Part shown: in pieces, positions 19,740 to 38,323 of the stretch
How the letters are laid out: each line of letters starts with the position of its first letter
How positions within the stretch are numbered: the stretch's first letter is position 1
Source: Mycobacterium sp. SMC-8
GTDB taxonomy: Bacteria; Actinomycetota; Actinomycetes; Mycobacteriales; Mycobacteriaceae
NCBI RefSeq assembly: GCF_025263565.1
Contig: NZ_CP079865.1
Coordinates: 4,526,001-4,590,000, forward strand
Reading direction: 5' to 3'
DNA: 64,000 nt
Position numbers and translations under genes: made by a program
The notes under the pieces: model-generated
Databases searched by the model: none
Told to the model about the DNA's origin: nothing
Seen by the model: the letters and a program-made list of their open reading frames with translations, nothing else

Positions 19740-22700
19740 TCAGTAGGCGGGTAGGTCGAACCCTGCTGCCGCGCATCGCCTCTGGTGGCTCTCCCGCAAT
19801 CGGTGGAAGGCCGACATGTCGCCGTCGGATCTGGCGATGAGCGCACGCAGCCGCAGTACCGGAAGTTCATTGAGGACGAAGCCGTCGTCGGTGGGGATCG
19901 CCGCGAGACGCTGGACTGCAGCGATCGCTTCGACCCGATCCCCTTCGGCGCCGCGGGCGAGCAGCGACTCCACCAGTACCGTCGTCGCGACGCCCATGGA
20001 GAGCACCTCACCGCTGTGTGACATCTGCGCGATAGCGCCGCGGCTGAGATCTATGGCGTGTCCTAGCTCCCCGGCCCGCGCCGACACCAGGGCCAGGGCA
20101 GGATCGACGAGGGCGACCGCATTCAAGGTGAATCCGCCGGTGGTGACCGATTCACGAGCCTGCCGAAGCAGGCCGGTGCCCTCCTCTCCAGGATCGCGTC
20201 CATGGACCAGCACCAAGCCCCGGGCGATACGCGCCAGCGCAAGGGTGTGCCGGTCACCTGCCTGCTCGGCGACCGACAGCGCTTCGGCTGTCTGCCGACG
20301 GGCGACGCGGTCTACCTTCAACGCGCCTACCGGCACCGCGAGGATGTACTTGTACAGCACGGACGAGACGCGGCTCGTCGGATCGAGATGCCTCGACAGG
20401 GCGATCGCTGCGTCACCGTCAGTTCGCCACCCGTCGATGCCCAGGCACAGACGGTAGAGCCCCCGCATCCTGATGGCGCTCACCAAGGGAGAGCCGAAGA
20501 GCACGTTGCCCTTTGCCACATCGTCTGCGGCAAGTCCGATCACCTTTTCTGCCAGCCGTAGCGCCTCGCGGAGCCGGCCGACCTCCGACATGGCATAGGT
20601 GATCGCCGGCAGAAGGCCGCAAGTCAGTGCCGGATCGCCGACCGACTCGATCAACGACTGGAGGTCGACGGTCAGAGCCAGAGCTTCCCGGTGCCGGTGC
20701 TGGCCGGTCAGGCCCATGATCATGCCGGCGGTGCCGATGGCAGGGGACCGGTCGTCACCCGAGGCGGTGCACAGCGCCCGCAGGTCGTCGAACCCGGCGT
20801 CGGAAAGGTTCCCGCCGGTCTTGGACACTTCAGTGCACAAGCGGGTCAGAACCGTCGTCAAGATCCTCGCCCGGGCGGGGTCGCTCTCGGGCAACCCGGT
20901 CGCCGCAGCGCGAGCCCGTTGCCAACTGGCCGAGGCTGCGGCGCGGTCGCGACGCTGAAGCCAATTTCCGGCCCGCATGTGCCATTCGCAGGCTGCGCGA
21001 AGATCGCCGGCGGCGTGCAGGTGCTCGGCGATCATCGCCGCGTGCTGATCCGCCGTCACTGCATCGGTCTGCGCCAGCGCGCCTGCGGCCCGGCGGTGCA
21101 GTCGGTTGCGGGTGGACCGCAACTGCGATTCGTAGGCGACGGCCCGCACGACCGGGTGGCAGAAGACGAATCCGGTCGACGCCACCGTGGGCGCGGGTTC
21201 GACGAGCTCGGCCTGACACAGTTCGGCAACAGCAGCGGACGTCGGCACATTGTCGAGCAGGGCTCCCACAACGCTTGCGTCGACGTGCATTCCGACCACA
21301 GCGCCGGCATAGAGCACCGACTTGGCAACAGCGCCGAGGCGGTCGATCCGAGCGGCGACCGTCGCTTGCAGCGTTGGCGGCACCGGGATTTCGTCGAGCG
21401 GATGGGTGCACCGGTAGTGTCCGCGGCTACCCTCTTAGACACCGCGCTCGGCAAGATCGCGCACGATCTCGTGCACAAAGAACGGGTTGTCGGAGGATTT
21501 CTCGACGATCTGATCCGTCAGCGCACTCACTGTGGGGTCGGTGCCCAGCATGGCCGTGACCAGCGCCGAGGTTTCCGAACCCCGCAGGGGTTGCAGCATC
21601 AGCGACGCCGTGCCCGGGATCTCGGCGAGGATGCCCGAGTACTCGGGCCGATGGGTGATCAGCAGCAAGGCGTGCGCGTGGCCCAGCGCGTCAGCGAGTT
21701 CGCCGAACATCGATTCGCTCGCGGTGTCGATCCAGTGCGCGTCCTCGACCAAGTACACCGTCGGCGCCTCACAGGCGAGCAGACACCGTTGAACCAGTGC
21801 GGTCATCCGGCGCAGCCGCGCTTCCGGCGTGATGTCGGGAAGAGGCGTCGACGCGTCGCCTATGCCGAGCAGGTCGTCGAGCAGCAGAAGATCGCCGGTG
21901 TCGGCCCCGAGACAGGCGGCACGCACGCGGGCCCTGGCTCTGGCCGGTGGGTCGTCGGCGACGGCGAGCACCGTCCGTAGAAGTCTTGCCACGGCCCCCG
22001 CGGAGACATGCCGTGTGTGCGCTTCGCAATAGGTTCCGTACACAGCCATCTCTCGCGCGGCGGCGATTCGGCACGCCTCCCGGGCCATTCGGGTCTTGCC
22101 CTTCCCAGCGGGCCCTACGATGCGGGTCACGCCGCCGCGGCCACCGACAGTGCGGTCAAGAAGTGCGCCGATGGTGTCCACCACCTCGGATCTTCCGACG
22201 AGGGGCTCGCCGTGGCCCGGAGGGGGCACGGGGTCGTCGGGCACCGCCAGCAGGCGGCGGACCGGGAACGGAACCGATTGCCCTTTGATGGCAACGCTTT
22301 CGGGTGGCCCGAGAGTGGCAGAGCGTTCGACCAGCCGTGCGGTGGACCCCCTGAGCATGACACCGTCGGGTGGCGCGACCGATTCCATCCGTTGGGCCAG
22401 GCCGACGTGTTCGCCAATGGTGGTGTACCCGAGCGTTCCGACCCCGATCTCCCCGGCGATCACCTGTCCGGAGTTCAGTCCCACCCGCAGTTGCAGCTCG
22501 ATGCCGTCGCGAGCGCGCACCTCCTCGGCCACCTGACGTGTCTGCGCACACACCGCGAGCGCGGCTCGACATGCGCACAGGGCGTGATGCTCCATCGCGA
22601 TCGGCGCCCCGAACACCGCCATCAATCCGTCGCCGGTGAACTGACTGACAACCCCACCGTGACGTTGCACGATCTCAGTCGCCCGGCCCACCAGCTCGGC

Positions 22701-22892
22701 CATGATCTCGCCGAGGCGTTCGGGGCCCACTGTTCGTGCGATCGCCATCGATCGCACGACGTCGGCGAACATGATGGTCACCTGCTTGTATTCTGCGTCG
22801 GAACCGCTCGGTGCTCGCGCGCCGCAACCGTCGCAGAAGCGTGCCCCGGGACGCAGCGACAATCCGCACGCGCGGCAGGAATACGGTTCCAT
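19740..22892 (-). pseudogene. Zinc-ribbon / class III cyclase / AAA ATPase regulator split by one TAA codon
   Basis: One open frame of 1051 codons from ATG 22892 (AGGAGG upstream) except for TAA at 21437-21435 (codon 486), in ERGV, stop, EGSRGHYRCTHPLDE. The sense reading on both sides is continuous with this family. Residues 1-30 form a Cys4 zinc ribbon (CRACGL, CDGCGAR). Residues 36-190 are a cyclase domain (VTIMFADVVRSMAIA, TGDGLMAVFGAP, LRVGLNSGQVIAGEIG). Residues 230-485 are an AAA/STAND ATPase with Walker A GPAGKGKTR and Walker B VYLVEDAHW. The rest is a tetratricopeptide-like helical region. Such proteins are abundant mycobacterial regulators of unknown ligand. The first part alone would keep cyclase and ATPase domains; a second product could start at GTG 21383. 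Confidence 0.85.
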
Positions 22893-22934
22893 CGGAACCT
22901 CCTGCAGCGATCGGACCGAGTGGAATCAGCGTAA

Positions 22935-28707
<5,773 letters not shown>

Positions 28708-28733
28708 AGCAGTTCAACAGAAGGAGTTTCGTT

Positions 28734-31383
<2,650 letters not shown>

Positions 31384-31473
31384 CTGCCGCTACCATCCAT
31401 CGGCATGGACACCCGGCCCGTGCGCCAGTGGCTGGCCGCGCCGCCTGGCCGATCCGGTGGTCGAGAGCCCGGA

Positions 31474-31563
31474 TTACCGCCGAGAACACATCGATACTGC
31501 GAGCATTGCCAGCTGCGGCCAGTAGCGCAGACAGAGCACGACCGGCCGCAGCAGGTAGGTCAT
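31474..31563 (-). pseudogene. Truncated 5' fragment of a membrane-protein gene
   Basis: Starting directly after the ABC-F stop (TAGATG), the frame reads MTYLLRPVVLCLRYWPQLAM and then stops at 31474 after 29 codons. The start is typical of a membrane protein (basic residue, then a hydrophobic helix with WP), and its position fits a translationally coupled downstream gene. After the stop no continuing homologous frame is visible in any phase up to argH, so only the 5' end seems to remain. It could instead be a real 29-residue peptide. I see nothing else in 31384-31473. Confidence 0.4.
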
Positions 31564-33363
31564 CTAGCTCTCTAGCCTCTCTGAGAGCTCCAGCCAACGC
31601 GACTCCTGTTCGACCACCTGGCTTTCCAGGTCTCGCAGCTGTTCGGTGAGGTGGCCCAAGCCGACGTGGTCGGACTGGTCATGGTGGGCCATCTCGTCGT
31701 GTTTGGCGGTGATCCGGTCGGCCAGCTTGGCCAGCGACCGGTCGATCGAGGCGATCTCCTTCTCGATGGTGCGCAATTGCGCGCCCGACAACTGCTCGGC
31801 GGCAGCGGGTTTCGCCCGCGGCTCGGGCGACTCCGGTCGTTCCCCGGCCAGTCGCAGGTATTCCTCGATGCCGCCGGGAAGGTGCCGGAGGCGGCCGTCC
31901 AGGATCGCGTACTGCTGATCGGTCATGCGTTCCAGCAGATAACGATCGTGGGAGACGACGATCAGGGTGCCGGGCCAGGAATCGAGCAGATCCTCGGTCG
32001 CGGTGAGCATGTCGGTGTCGACATCGTTGGTCGGCTCGTCGAGCACCAGCACATTCGGCTCGGACAACAGCACCAGCATCAACTGCAGCCGTCGCCGCTG
32101 GCCGCCGGACAGCTCGCCGACCCTCGCCGACAGATGCGCGCGGGGAAAGCCCAGGCGCTCAAGCAGTTGCGCGGGCGTGACGTCCTTGCCATCGATCTGG
32201 TAGCTGGTCTGCAGCCGGCCGAGGACCTCGCGGACCATGTCGCCGGCCACCGCCTCGAGCTCGCGCGACTCCTGGTCCAGCACCGCCAGTTGCACGGTCT
32301 TGCCGCGCTTGACCCGACCCGTCGTCGGGGGCACCGTGCCCGCGATGAGGCCCAACAGCGTGGACTTGCCCGCGCCGTTGGCGCCGAGGATGCCGGTGCG
32401 TTCACCCGGGGCGATCCGCCATTCGATGTCGTGCAGCACTTCTCGGCCGCCCGGATAGGACACCGAGACGTCGAGCAGATCGATGACGTCCTTGCCGAGA
32501 CGGGCCATCGCCGCCCGGGACAACTCGACGCTGTTGCGCAGCGGCGGGACATCCGAGATCAGCGCGTTGGCCGCGTCGATGCGGAACTTCGGTTTCGACG
32601 TCCGTGCCGGCGGTCCGCGGCGCAGCCACGCGAGTTCCTTGCGCATCAGGTTCTGACGTTTGGCTTCCACTGCCGCGGCCTGCCGATCGCGTTCGACGCG
32701 CTGCAGCACGTAGGCCGCGTAGCCGCCCTCGAACGGCTCGACGACGCTGCCGCGCACCCCGCTGTCGCCGGGGTGCACCTCCCACGTCGTGGTGGCCACC
32801 TCGTCGAGGAACCAGCGGTCGTGGGTGACCAGCAGCAACCCGCCCGATCCGCGCGCCCACCGTTGCTTGAGATGCTCGGCCAGCCAGGTGATGCCCTGGA
32901 TGTCCAGATGGTTGGTGGGCTCGTCCAACGCGATGACATCCCATTCGTCGATCAACAGCGCCGCCAGCTGCACGCGGCGGCGCTGGCCGCCCGACAGCGT
33001 GCCGACGGGCGCGTCGAACGGGATATCGGCGACCAGTCCGCCGATCACATCACGGATCCGGGCGTCGCCGGCCCACTCGTGTTCGGCCCGACCGCCGACG
33101 AGCGACCAGCCCACCGTGTGGTCGGGATCGAGGATGTCGGCCTGGTCGAGCGCACCGACCCGTACCCCGCCGCGGCGCGTCACCCGGCCGGCGTGCGGGG
33201 CGATCTGACCGGTCAACAACCCGAGCAGGGTGGACTTGCCGTCGCCGTTACGTCCGACGATGCCGATCCTGTCGCCGTCGCCGACGCCGAGGGTCACCGC
33301 GTCGAACACCACCCCGGTGGGGTACTCCAGGTGGAGGTTCTCACCCCCGAGCAGGTGTGCCAT
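31564..33363 (-). CDS. ABC-F family ATPase (Uup/EttA-like)
   Basis: 599 residues from ATG 33363. Two ABC ATPase domains without membrane segments. Domain 1 has Walker A GRNGDGKSTL, signature LSGGQRRRVQLAALL and Walker B DVIALDEPTNHLDI. Domain 2 has GANGAGKSTL, LSGGQRRRLQLMLVLL and VLVLDEPTNDVD. The linker between them (about residues 235-300, charged) is the P-site tRNA interaction motif region of ABC-F proteins. A C-terminal coiled coil (AQLRTIEKEIASIDRSLAKL to the end) resembles that of Uup. ABC-F proteins act on ribosomes, in translation control or antibiotic protection. Which role applies here cannot be told from sequence. Confidence 0.93.
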   Translation of the reverse strand: MAHLLGGENLHLEYPTGVVFDAVTLGVGDGDRIGIVGRNGDGKSTLLGLLTGQIAPHAGRVTRRGGVRVGALDQADILDPDHTVGWSLVGGRAEHEWAGDARIRDVIGGLVADIPFDAPVGTLSGGQRRRVQLAALLIDEWDVIALDEPTNHLDIQGITWLAEHLKQRWARGSGGLLLVTHDRWFLDEVATTTWEVHPGDSGVRGSVVEPFEGGYAAYVLQRVERDRQAAAVEAKRQNLMRKELAWLRRGPPARTSKPKFRIDAANALISDVPPLRNSVELSRAAMARLGKDVIDLLDVSVSYPGGREVLHDIEWRIAPGERTGILGANGAGKSTLLGLIAGTVPPTTGRVKRGKTVQLAVLDQESRELEAVAGDMVREVLGRLQTSYQIDGKDVTPAQLLERLGFPRAHLSARVGELSGGQRRRLQLMLVLLSEPNVLVLDEPTNDVDTDMLTATEDLLDSWPGTLIVVSHDRYLLERMTDQQYAILDGRLRHLPGGIEEYLRLAGERPESPEPRAKPAAAEQLSGAQLRTIEKEIASIDRSLAKLADRITAKHDEMAHHDQSDHVGLGHLTEQLRDLESQVVEQESRWLELSERLES

Positions 33364-33475
33364 CGTCTGCCGACACTAGTGGGCCCACGGTCGTTACCAG
33401 AAACCGGCGATCCGCCCTGTGCCATCATGACCACGTCGGAATCAGGCGGCTGGACGGCACAGTGGGGAGTGAGCA

Positions 33476-36448
33476 GTGGTGGACCTCTCGGCGATCACGA
33501 GGCCTGTGGGGCGACTGGTCGCGACTGCACAGAACGGGCTCGAGGTGTTGCTCTACGGCGGGCTGGAGACCGGCGCCGTGCCGTCGCCGTTCCAGATCGT
33601 CCAGAGCGTGCCGATGTACCGGCTGCGCCGCTACTTCCCGCCCGATACCCGGCCGGGCGGCAAGCCCGTCGGCGCACCGGTGCTGATGGTGCACCCGATG
33701 ATGATGTCGGCCGACATGTGGGACGTCACCCGCGACGAGGGCGCCGTCGGCATCCTGCACAAGGCCGGAATCGACCCGTGGGTCATCGACTTCGGTTCCC
33801 CCGACAAGATCGAGGGCGGGATGCAGCGCAACCTCGCCGATCACGTGGTCGCGCTCAGCGAGGCCATCGACACGGTCAAAACCGTCACCGGGCGTGACGT
33901 CCACCTGGCCGGTTACTCGCAGGGCGGCATGTTCGCCTATCAGACGGCGGCGTATCGCCGGTCCAAGGATCTGGCCAGCATCGTCGCGTTCGGGTCGCCG
34001 GTCGACACGCTGGCCGCGCTTCCGATGAACCTGCCGGCGAGCCTGGCCCCGGCGGCCGCCGACTTCATGGCCGACCACGTGTTCAGCCGCATCGACATCC
34101 CGGGATGGTTGGCGCGCACCGGATTTCAGATGCTCGATCCGGTCAAGACCGCGCAGTCTCGGTTGGATTTCCTGCGTCAGCTACACGACCGGGAGGCGCT
34201 GCTGCCGCGTGAGCAGCAGCGGCGGTTCCTGGCCTCCGAGGGCTGGATCGCGTGGTCGGGGCCCGCGATCTCCGAGCTGCTCAAGCAGTTCATCGCGCAC
34301 AACCGCATGATGACCGGTGGCTTCTCGATCCACGGTGACCTGGTGACGCTGTCCGACATCAGCTGCCCGGTGCTCGCCGTGATCGGCGAGGTCGACGACA
34401 TCGGGCAGCCGGCGTCGGTGCGGGGCATCAAGCGGGCCGCGCCGCAGGCCGATGTCTACGAGTTCTCGATCCGCGCAGGCCATTTCGGGCTCGTGGTGGG
34501 ATCCAAGGCCGCGACACAGACCTGGCCGACGGTGGCCGAGTGGGTGCGCTGGCTCGACAGCGGCGGCAGTATGCCCGACGGGGTCACGCCGATGCCGGTG
34601 CAGCCGTCCGAGCCCACCGAGAGCGGGGTGTCGCTGACCTCACGGCTGGCGCACAGTGCCACCGCGGCCACCGAGATGGCCTTCACTCTGGCCAAATCGG
34701 CCGCCGACGCGCTCGTCACGGCGAACAAGTCGGCGCGGGCCCTCGCCGTCGAGACCGCGCGCACCCTGCCGCGCCTGGCCCGCCTCGGCCAGGTCAACGA
34801 CCACACGCGAATCTCGTTGGGCCGCATCATGAGTGAGCAGGCCCGAGACATGCCCAACGGGGAAGCGCTGCTGTTCGACGGGCGCGTGCACACCTATGAG
34901 GCCGTCGACCGCCGCATCAACAACGTGGTGCGCGGCCTGATCGAGGTCGGTGTGCGACAGGGCACCCGGGTCGGGGTGTTGATGGAAACCCGGCCCAGCG
35001 CTCTGGTCGCGATCGCGGCCCTGTCCCGGCTCGGCGCGGTGGCCGTGCTGATGCCGCCCGACGCCGACCTCGCCGAAGCCGCGCGGCTGGGCGCGGTGAC
35101 CGAGATCATCGCCGACCCCACCAACCTCGACGTGGCGCGCAAGCTCGACATGCGGGTGCTGGTGCTCGGCGGCGGAGAATCCCGCGACCTCCACTTGCCC
35201 GACAACGCCGACGTAATCGACATGGAGAAGATCGACCCGGACCTGGTAGACCTGCCCGGCTGGTACCGGCCCAACCCCGGCCTGGCCCGCGACCTGGCGT
35301 TCATCGGGTTCAGCACGATCAGCGGCGACCTGGTCGCCCGCCAGATCACCAACTACCGCTGGGCGCTGTCGGCGTTCGGCACCGCCTCGGCGGCCAACCT
35401 CAGCCGCAGCGACACCGTCTACTGCCTGACCCCGCTGCACCACCAATCGGGACTGCTGGTCAGCCTCGGCGGCGCGGTCGTCGGCGGCGCCCGGGTGGCC
35501 CTGTCGCGCGAGTTGCGCCCGGACCGCTTCTTGCAGGAGATCCGGCAGTACGGCGTGACGGTGGTGTCCTACACCTGGGCGATGCTGCGCGAGGTCATCG
35601 ACGATCCGGCGTTCGCCTTGAACGGCGGCCATCCGATCCGGCTGTTCATCGGCTCCGGAATGCCCGCGGGGCTGTGGAAGCGGGTCGTCGAGGTGTTCGA
35701 ACCGGCCAACGTCGTCGAGTTCTTCGCCACCACCGACGGTCAGGCGGTGCTGGCCAACGTCAAGGGCGCCAAGATCGGCAGCAAGGGCAGGCCGCTGCCG
35801 GGCGGAGGCGAGATCGCGCTGGCGGCGTACGACCCCGACGGCGACCTGATCCTCGAGGACGACCAGGGTTTCGTGCGGCGTGCCGAGGCCGGGGAGGTGG
35901 GCGTGCTGCTGGCGCACCCACGCGGACCCGTCGACCCGCTGGCCTCGGTCAAGCGCGGCGTGTTCGCCCCCGCCGACACCTGGGTGTCCACCGAATACCT
36001 GTTCCGCCGCGACGAGGACGGCGACTACTGGTTGGTCGACAACCGCGCGTCGGTGATCCACACGGCGCGGGGGGCGGTGTTCGCCGCGACGGTCAACGAT
36101 GCGGTCGGCAGACTCGGTGCCGTCGACATGGCGGTCACCTACGGGGTGGAAGCCGACAACGGTGACACGCTGGCCGTCACCGCGCTGGCGCTGTGCCCCG
36201 GCGGCAGCATCCCGTCGGCCGACCTGTCCGAGGCGCTCGCCGACCTGCCGGCCGGTGAGGCCCCCGACATCGTGCACGTCGTCTCCGATATGACGTTGAC
36301 CGCGACGTTCCGTCCGCTGGCAGGGCCGCTGCAGGAGAAGGGCATCCCGAAGCCGTCCCGTAACGCCTGGTACCTGGACCCCGATAGCAATCGGTACAAG
36401 CGGTTGACCGCTGCCGTGCGCACCGAGATCGCGGGCGGTCAGCAGTGA
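33476..36448 (+). CDS. Lipase / acyl-CoA-synthetase-like fusion protein (Rv1683 homologue)
   Basis: 990 residues from GTG 33476 (GTG 33479 is adjacent). Residues 1-360 are an alpha/beta-hydrolase related to PHA synthases and triacylglycerol lipases: lid region HPMMMSADMWD, nucleophile elbow AGYSQGGMFAYQT, acidic residue in VIGEVDDIGQP and histidine in IRAGHFGLVVG. Residues 440-985 are an adenylate-forming domain. Its usual ATP loop (TSGTTG) is replaced by FIGFSTISGDLVARQITN, the YGxTE block by EFFATTDGQ, and the TGD motif by STEYLFRRDEDG. The Lys-rich C-terminal end (GIPKPSRNAWYLDP) remains. The M. tuberculosis homologue Rv1683 is reported as a lipid-droplet-associated lipase/synthase. The adenylation half here looks degenerate. 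Confidence 0.9.
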   Translation: MVDLSAITRPVGRLVATAQNGLEVLLYGGLETGAVPSPFQIVQSVPMYRLRRYFPPDTRPGGKPVGAPVLMVHPMMMSADMWDVTRDEGAVGILHKAGIDPWVIDFGSPDKIEGGMQRNLADHVVALSEAIDTVKTVTGRDVHLAGYSQGGMFAYQTAAYRRSKDLASIVAFGSPVDTLAALPMNLPASLAPAAADFMADHVFSRIDIPGWLARTGFQMLDPVKTAQSRLDFLRQLHDREALLPREQQRRFLASEGWIAWSGPAISELLKQFIAHNRMMTGGFSIHGDLVTLSDISCPVLAVIGEVDDIGQPASVRGIKRAAPQADVYEFSIRAGHFGLVVGSKAATQTWPTVAEWVRWLDSGGSMPDGVTPMPVQPSEPTESGVSLTSRLAHSATAATEMAFTLAKSAADALVTANKSARALAVETARTLPRLARLGQVNDHTRISLGRIMSEQARDMPNGEALLFDGRVHTYEAVDRRINNVVRGLIEVGVRQGTRVGVLMETRPSALVAIAALSRLGAVAVLMPPDADLAEAARLGAVTEIIADPTNLDVARKLDMRVLVLGGGESRDLHLPDNADVIDMEKIDPDLVDLPGWYRPNPGLARDLAFIGFSTISGDLVARQITNYRWALSAFGTASAANLSRSDTVYCLTPLHHQSGLLVSLGGAVVGGARVALSRELRPDRFLQEIRQYGVTVVSYTWAMLREVIDDPAFALNGGHPIRLFIGSGMPAGLWKRVVEVFEPANVVEFFATTDGQAVLANVKGAKIGSKGRPLPGGGEIALAAYDPDGDLILEDDQGFVRRAEAGEVGVLLAHPRGPVDPLASVKRGVFAPADTWVSTEYLFRRDEDGDYWLVDNRASVIHTARGAVFAATVNDAVGRLGAVDMAVTYGVEADNGDTLAVTALALCPGGSIPSADLSEALADLPAGEAPDIVHVVSDMTLTATFRPLAGPLQEKGIPKPSRNAWYLDPDSNRYKRLTAAVRTEIAGGQQ

Positions 36449-36470
36449 TGCCCGCCCCGGTGTGCGCTGT

Positions 36471-36476
36471 TAGGCT
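36471..36476 (+). promoter_or_regulatory. Predicted -10 element upstream of the small exported protein
   Basis: TAGGCT in the short gap after the Rv1683-like gene predicts a start near 36483, 30 bases before ATG 36513, leaving room for the ribosome site GGAGGTTGGG. Confidence 0.4.
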
Positions 36477-36512
36477 CGCCGGGGCGACTACCGAGGTTGC
36501 GTGGAGGTTGGG

Positions 36513-37043
36513 ATGACGACGCAGGACAAGAAGACCGGTTGGTCGCTGCACCGCGCGGCGACGGGAGCGCTCCTCGGGGCCGCTCTCGGATTCGGCCTGG
36601 TCGTCGGCGTCGCGCCGACGGCGTCCGCACAGCCCACCACTAAAGCCGAGGAGCCGCCCAAGCCGGCCATCTCACCCGACCAGGTCCTGATGATGATCTC
36701 GCAGGAGTACCAGAGCGGCCGCGGCGGTGGTCAGGTCTCGAAGCTGATCGAGCAGGTGATGAACCTGCGCGCCCGCGGCATCCGGCCGTCGATCGCCAAC
36801 ACCCAGGCGCTGGCGGCCGGCCTGGATTCGCGTCCCAACCAGGGCCCGCTGATCGAGGCGCTGCAGTCGACGCTGAACTATCAGCGCAAGGTGCTCGCCC
36901 AGTCCGCGAACGGGACGCCGTCCGGTCCGACGTCTCCGGGCCCGCAGGTCGGCATGGGCCCGACGGGTCCGGCGTGGGCGCCCAATCAGGGCAACCCGAT
37001 GATCCAGGACGGCGACACGATCTTCCCGATGCCGGGTCGCTGA
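36513..37043 (+). CDS. Small exported protein of unknown function
   Basis: 176 residues from ATG 36513 with GGAGG upstream (GTG 36501 would add four). A basic start (TTQDKKTGWSLHRAAT) and a hydrophobic helix (GALLGAALGFGLVVGVAPT) end in ASAQP, a good signal peptidase I site near residue 41. The mature part has a helical region (SPDQVLMMISQEYQSGRGGGQVSKLIEQVMNLRARGIRPSIANTQ in outline) and a Pro/Gly-rich end (TSPGPQVGMGPTGPAWAPNQGNPMI). No catalytic motif recognised. Three bases separate its stop from the Trm112-like gene, so they are probably co-transcribed. Confidence 0.82.
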   Translation: MTTQDKKTGWSLHRAATGALLGAALGFGLVVGVAPTASAQPTTKAEEPPKPAISPDQVLMMISQEYQSGRGGGQVSKLIEQVMNLRARGIRPSIANTQALAAGLDSRPNQGPLIEALQSTLNYQRKVLAQSANGTPSGPTSPGPQVGMGPTGPAWAPNQGNPMIQDGDTIFPMPGR

Positions 37044-37046
37044 CCG

Positions 37047-37253
37047 ATGGCGCTGGACGAAAACCTCAAGGCCATCCTGGTCTGCCCGCAGGACCGCGGC
37101 CCGTTGGTCGAGGTCGATGACGCGCTGTACAACCCGCGGCTGCGTCGCAAGTACCGCATCGACGACGGCATCCCGGTGCTACTGATCGACGAGGCCGTCG
37201 ATGTGGACGACCAAGAGCATCAGCGCTTGATGTCGGCTGTCGGGCAGTCCTAG
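37047..37253 (+). CDS. Trm112-like zinc-ribbon protein (Rv1684 homologue)
   Basis: 68 residues. The N-terminus DENLKAILVCPQDRGPLVEV and the core RRKYRIDDGIPVLLIDEAV match the Trm112/YcaR family. Eukaryotic and archaeal Trm112 activates methyltransferases; bacterial members are mostly unassigned. Only one Cys remains of the usual zinc ligands (VCPQD), so zinc binding is doubtful. It is co-directional with the exported protein upstream and the hydrolase downstream. Confidence 0.88.
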   Translation: MALDENLKAILVCPQDRGPLVEVDDALYNPRLRRKYRIDDGIPVLLIDEAVDVDDQEHQRLMSAVGQS

Positions 37254-37261
37254 GTAGACGC

Positions 37262-38323
37262 TTGGTCCGAGATTCACTGCGCGCGATTCCCCCGGGGAAG
37301 AAGGACGTCACCGCGCCGACGGTAATCGACGGGCTCAGTTACATCGACGCCAACGATCCCGCGATGCCGATGTACCGGGTGATCGCCAACAACCGTCACC
37401 CGGTTGCACTGCGCGACCTGATGATCGCACCGGTGCGGTCCGGCTACATCGGCGACGGACATCAGCCCGATCCCGCGCTGGTGCCGGCCACCGGAGCCGA
37501 CGCGGTACCGGATGTCGACGTCGACCAGGTGTATCTGCCGGTGCGCGACGGGGTGGCGCGCTGCCAGGTGTATCGGCCACGGTCCTGCGAGTCCGGCCTG
37601 CTGCCGGTGATCGTCTACTACCACGGCGGCGGGTTCACCGTCGGTTCCTCCGAGGACTGCGACTTCCTCGCCCGGAAACTGGGCTTCACCAACGACGCGC
37701 TGGTGGTCTCGGCCAACTACCGTTCCGCGCCCGAGTACGCCTTCCCCGTCCCGTTCGACGACGCGTTCGACGTTTACACCTGGATCACCCGGCACGGCTC
37801 GGACCTGGGCGCCGACATCACCCGCGTGGCCGTGGCGGGGGATTCGGCGGGATCGAACTTCGCCGGTGCGATCCCGCTGCGGGCCCGCGACGAGGGTGTG
37901 CGGGTGCCGGACGCCGTGGTGATGCTCGGCGCTTTCGCCGACTTCCAGTTCGAGCGGTGGCCGTCGTTCCTTCAGCTGGCGCCGCGCGGAATCGTCTATG
38001 ACATGGCCTTCGCCGGTTTCATCCGCGGCGCCTATGTGGCGACCGCGCCGTGGAAGCACCCGTGGGTGAGCCCGATCGAGGGCGACCTGACCGACTACCC
38101 GCCCGCGGTCGTCGTGGCCGGCACGCACGATCCGATCGTCGATTCCGCCCGCGCGTTCGCCGCGCGCATCCGCGCGGCCGGCGGGGTCGCGCACGAGTAC
38201 TTTCCCGACGGCATGCCGCACGGTTTCTACTTCTTCCCCGGGGTCCATGCCGAAGAGGACGTCGCTTACCGTGTCGTCGCCGACGCCCTGGCCGACGTGT
38301 TTCAGCCCGGACGTGTCGGCTGA
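37262..38323 (+). CDS. Alpha/beta-hydrolase of the hormone-sensitive lipase family
   Basis: 353 residues from TTG 37262, eight bases after the Trm112-like gene; the start is uncertain and the first conserved residues come later ([15 protein letters not shown]). HSL-family marks: oxyanion motif [11 protein letters not shown] (near residue 120), nucleophile [11 protein letters not shown] (near 198), acid in [13 protein letters not shown] (near 288) and histidine in [11 protein letters not shown] (near 318). Likely a carboxylesterase on small or medium acyl esters, or a lipid lactone; substrate unknown. The 3' end overlaps mpg by 11 bases. Confidence 0.9.
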   Translation: MVRDSLRAIPPGKKDVTAPTVIDGLSYIDANDPAMPMYRVIANNRHPVALRDLMIAPVRSGYIGDGHQPDPALVPATGADAVPDVDVDQVYLPVRDGVARCQVYRPRSCESGLLPVIVYYHGGGFTVGSSEDCDFLARKLGFTNDALVVSANYRSAPEYAFPVPFDDAFDVYTWITRHGSDLGADITRVAVAGDSAGSNFAGAIPLRARDEGVRVPDAVVMLGAFADFQFERWPSFLQLAPRGIVYDMAFAGFIRGAYVATAPWKHPWVSPIEGDLTDYPPAVVVAGTHDPIVDSARAFAARIRAAGGVAHEYFPDGMPHGFYFFPGVHAEEDVAYRVVADALADVFQPGRVG

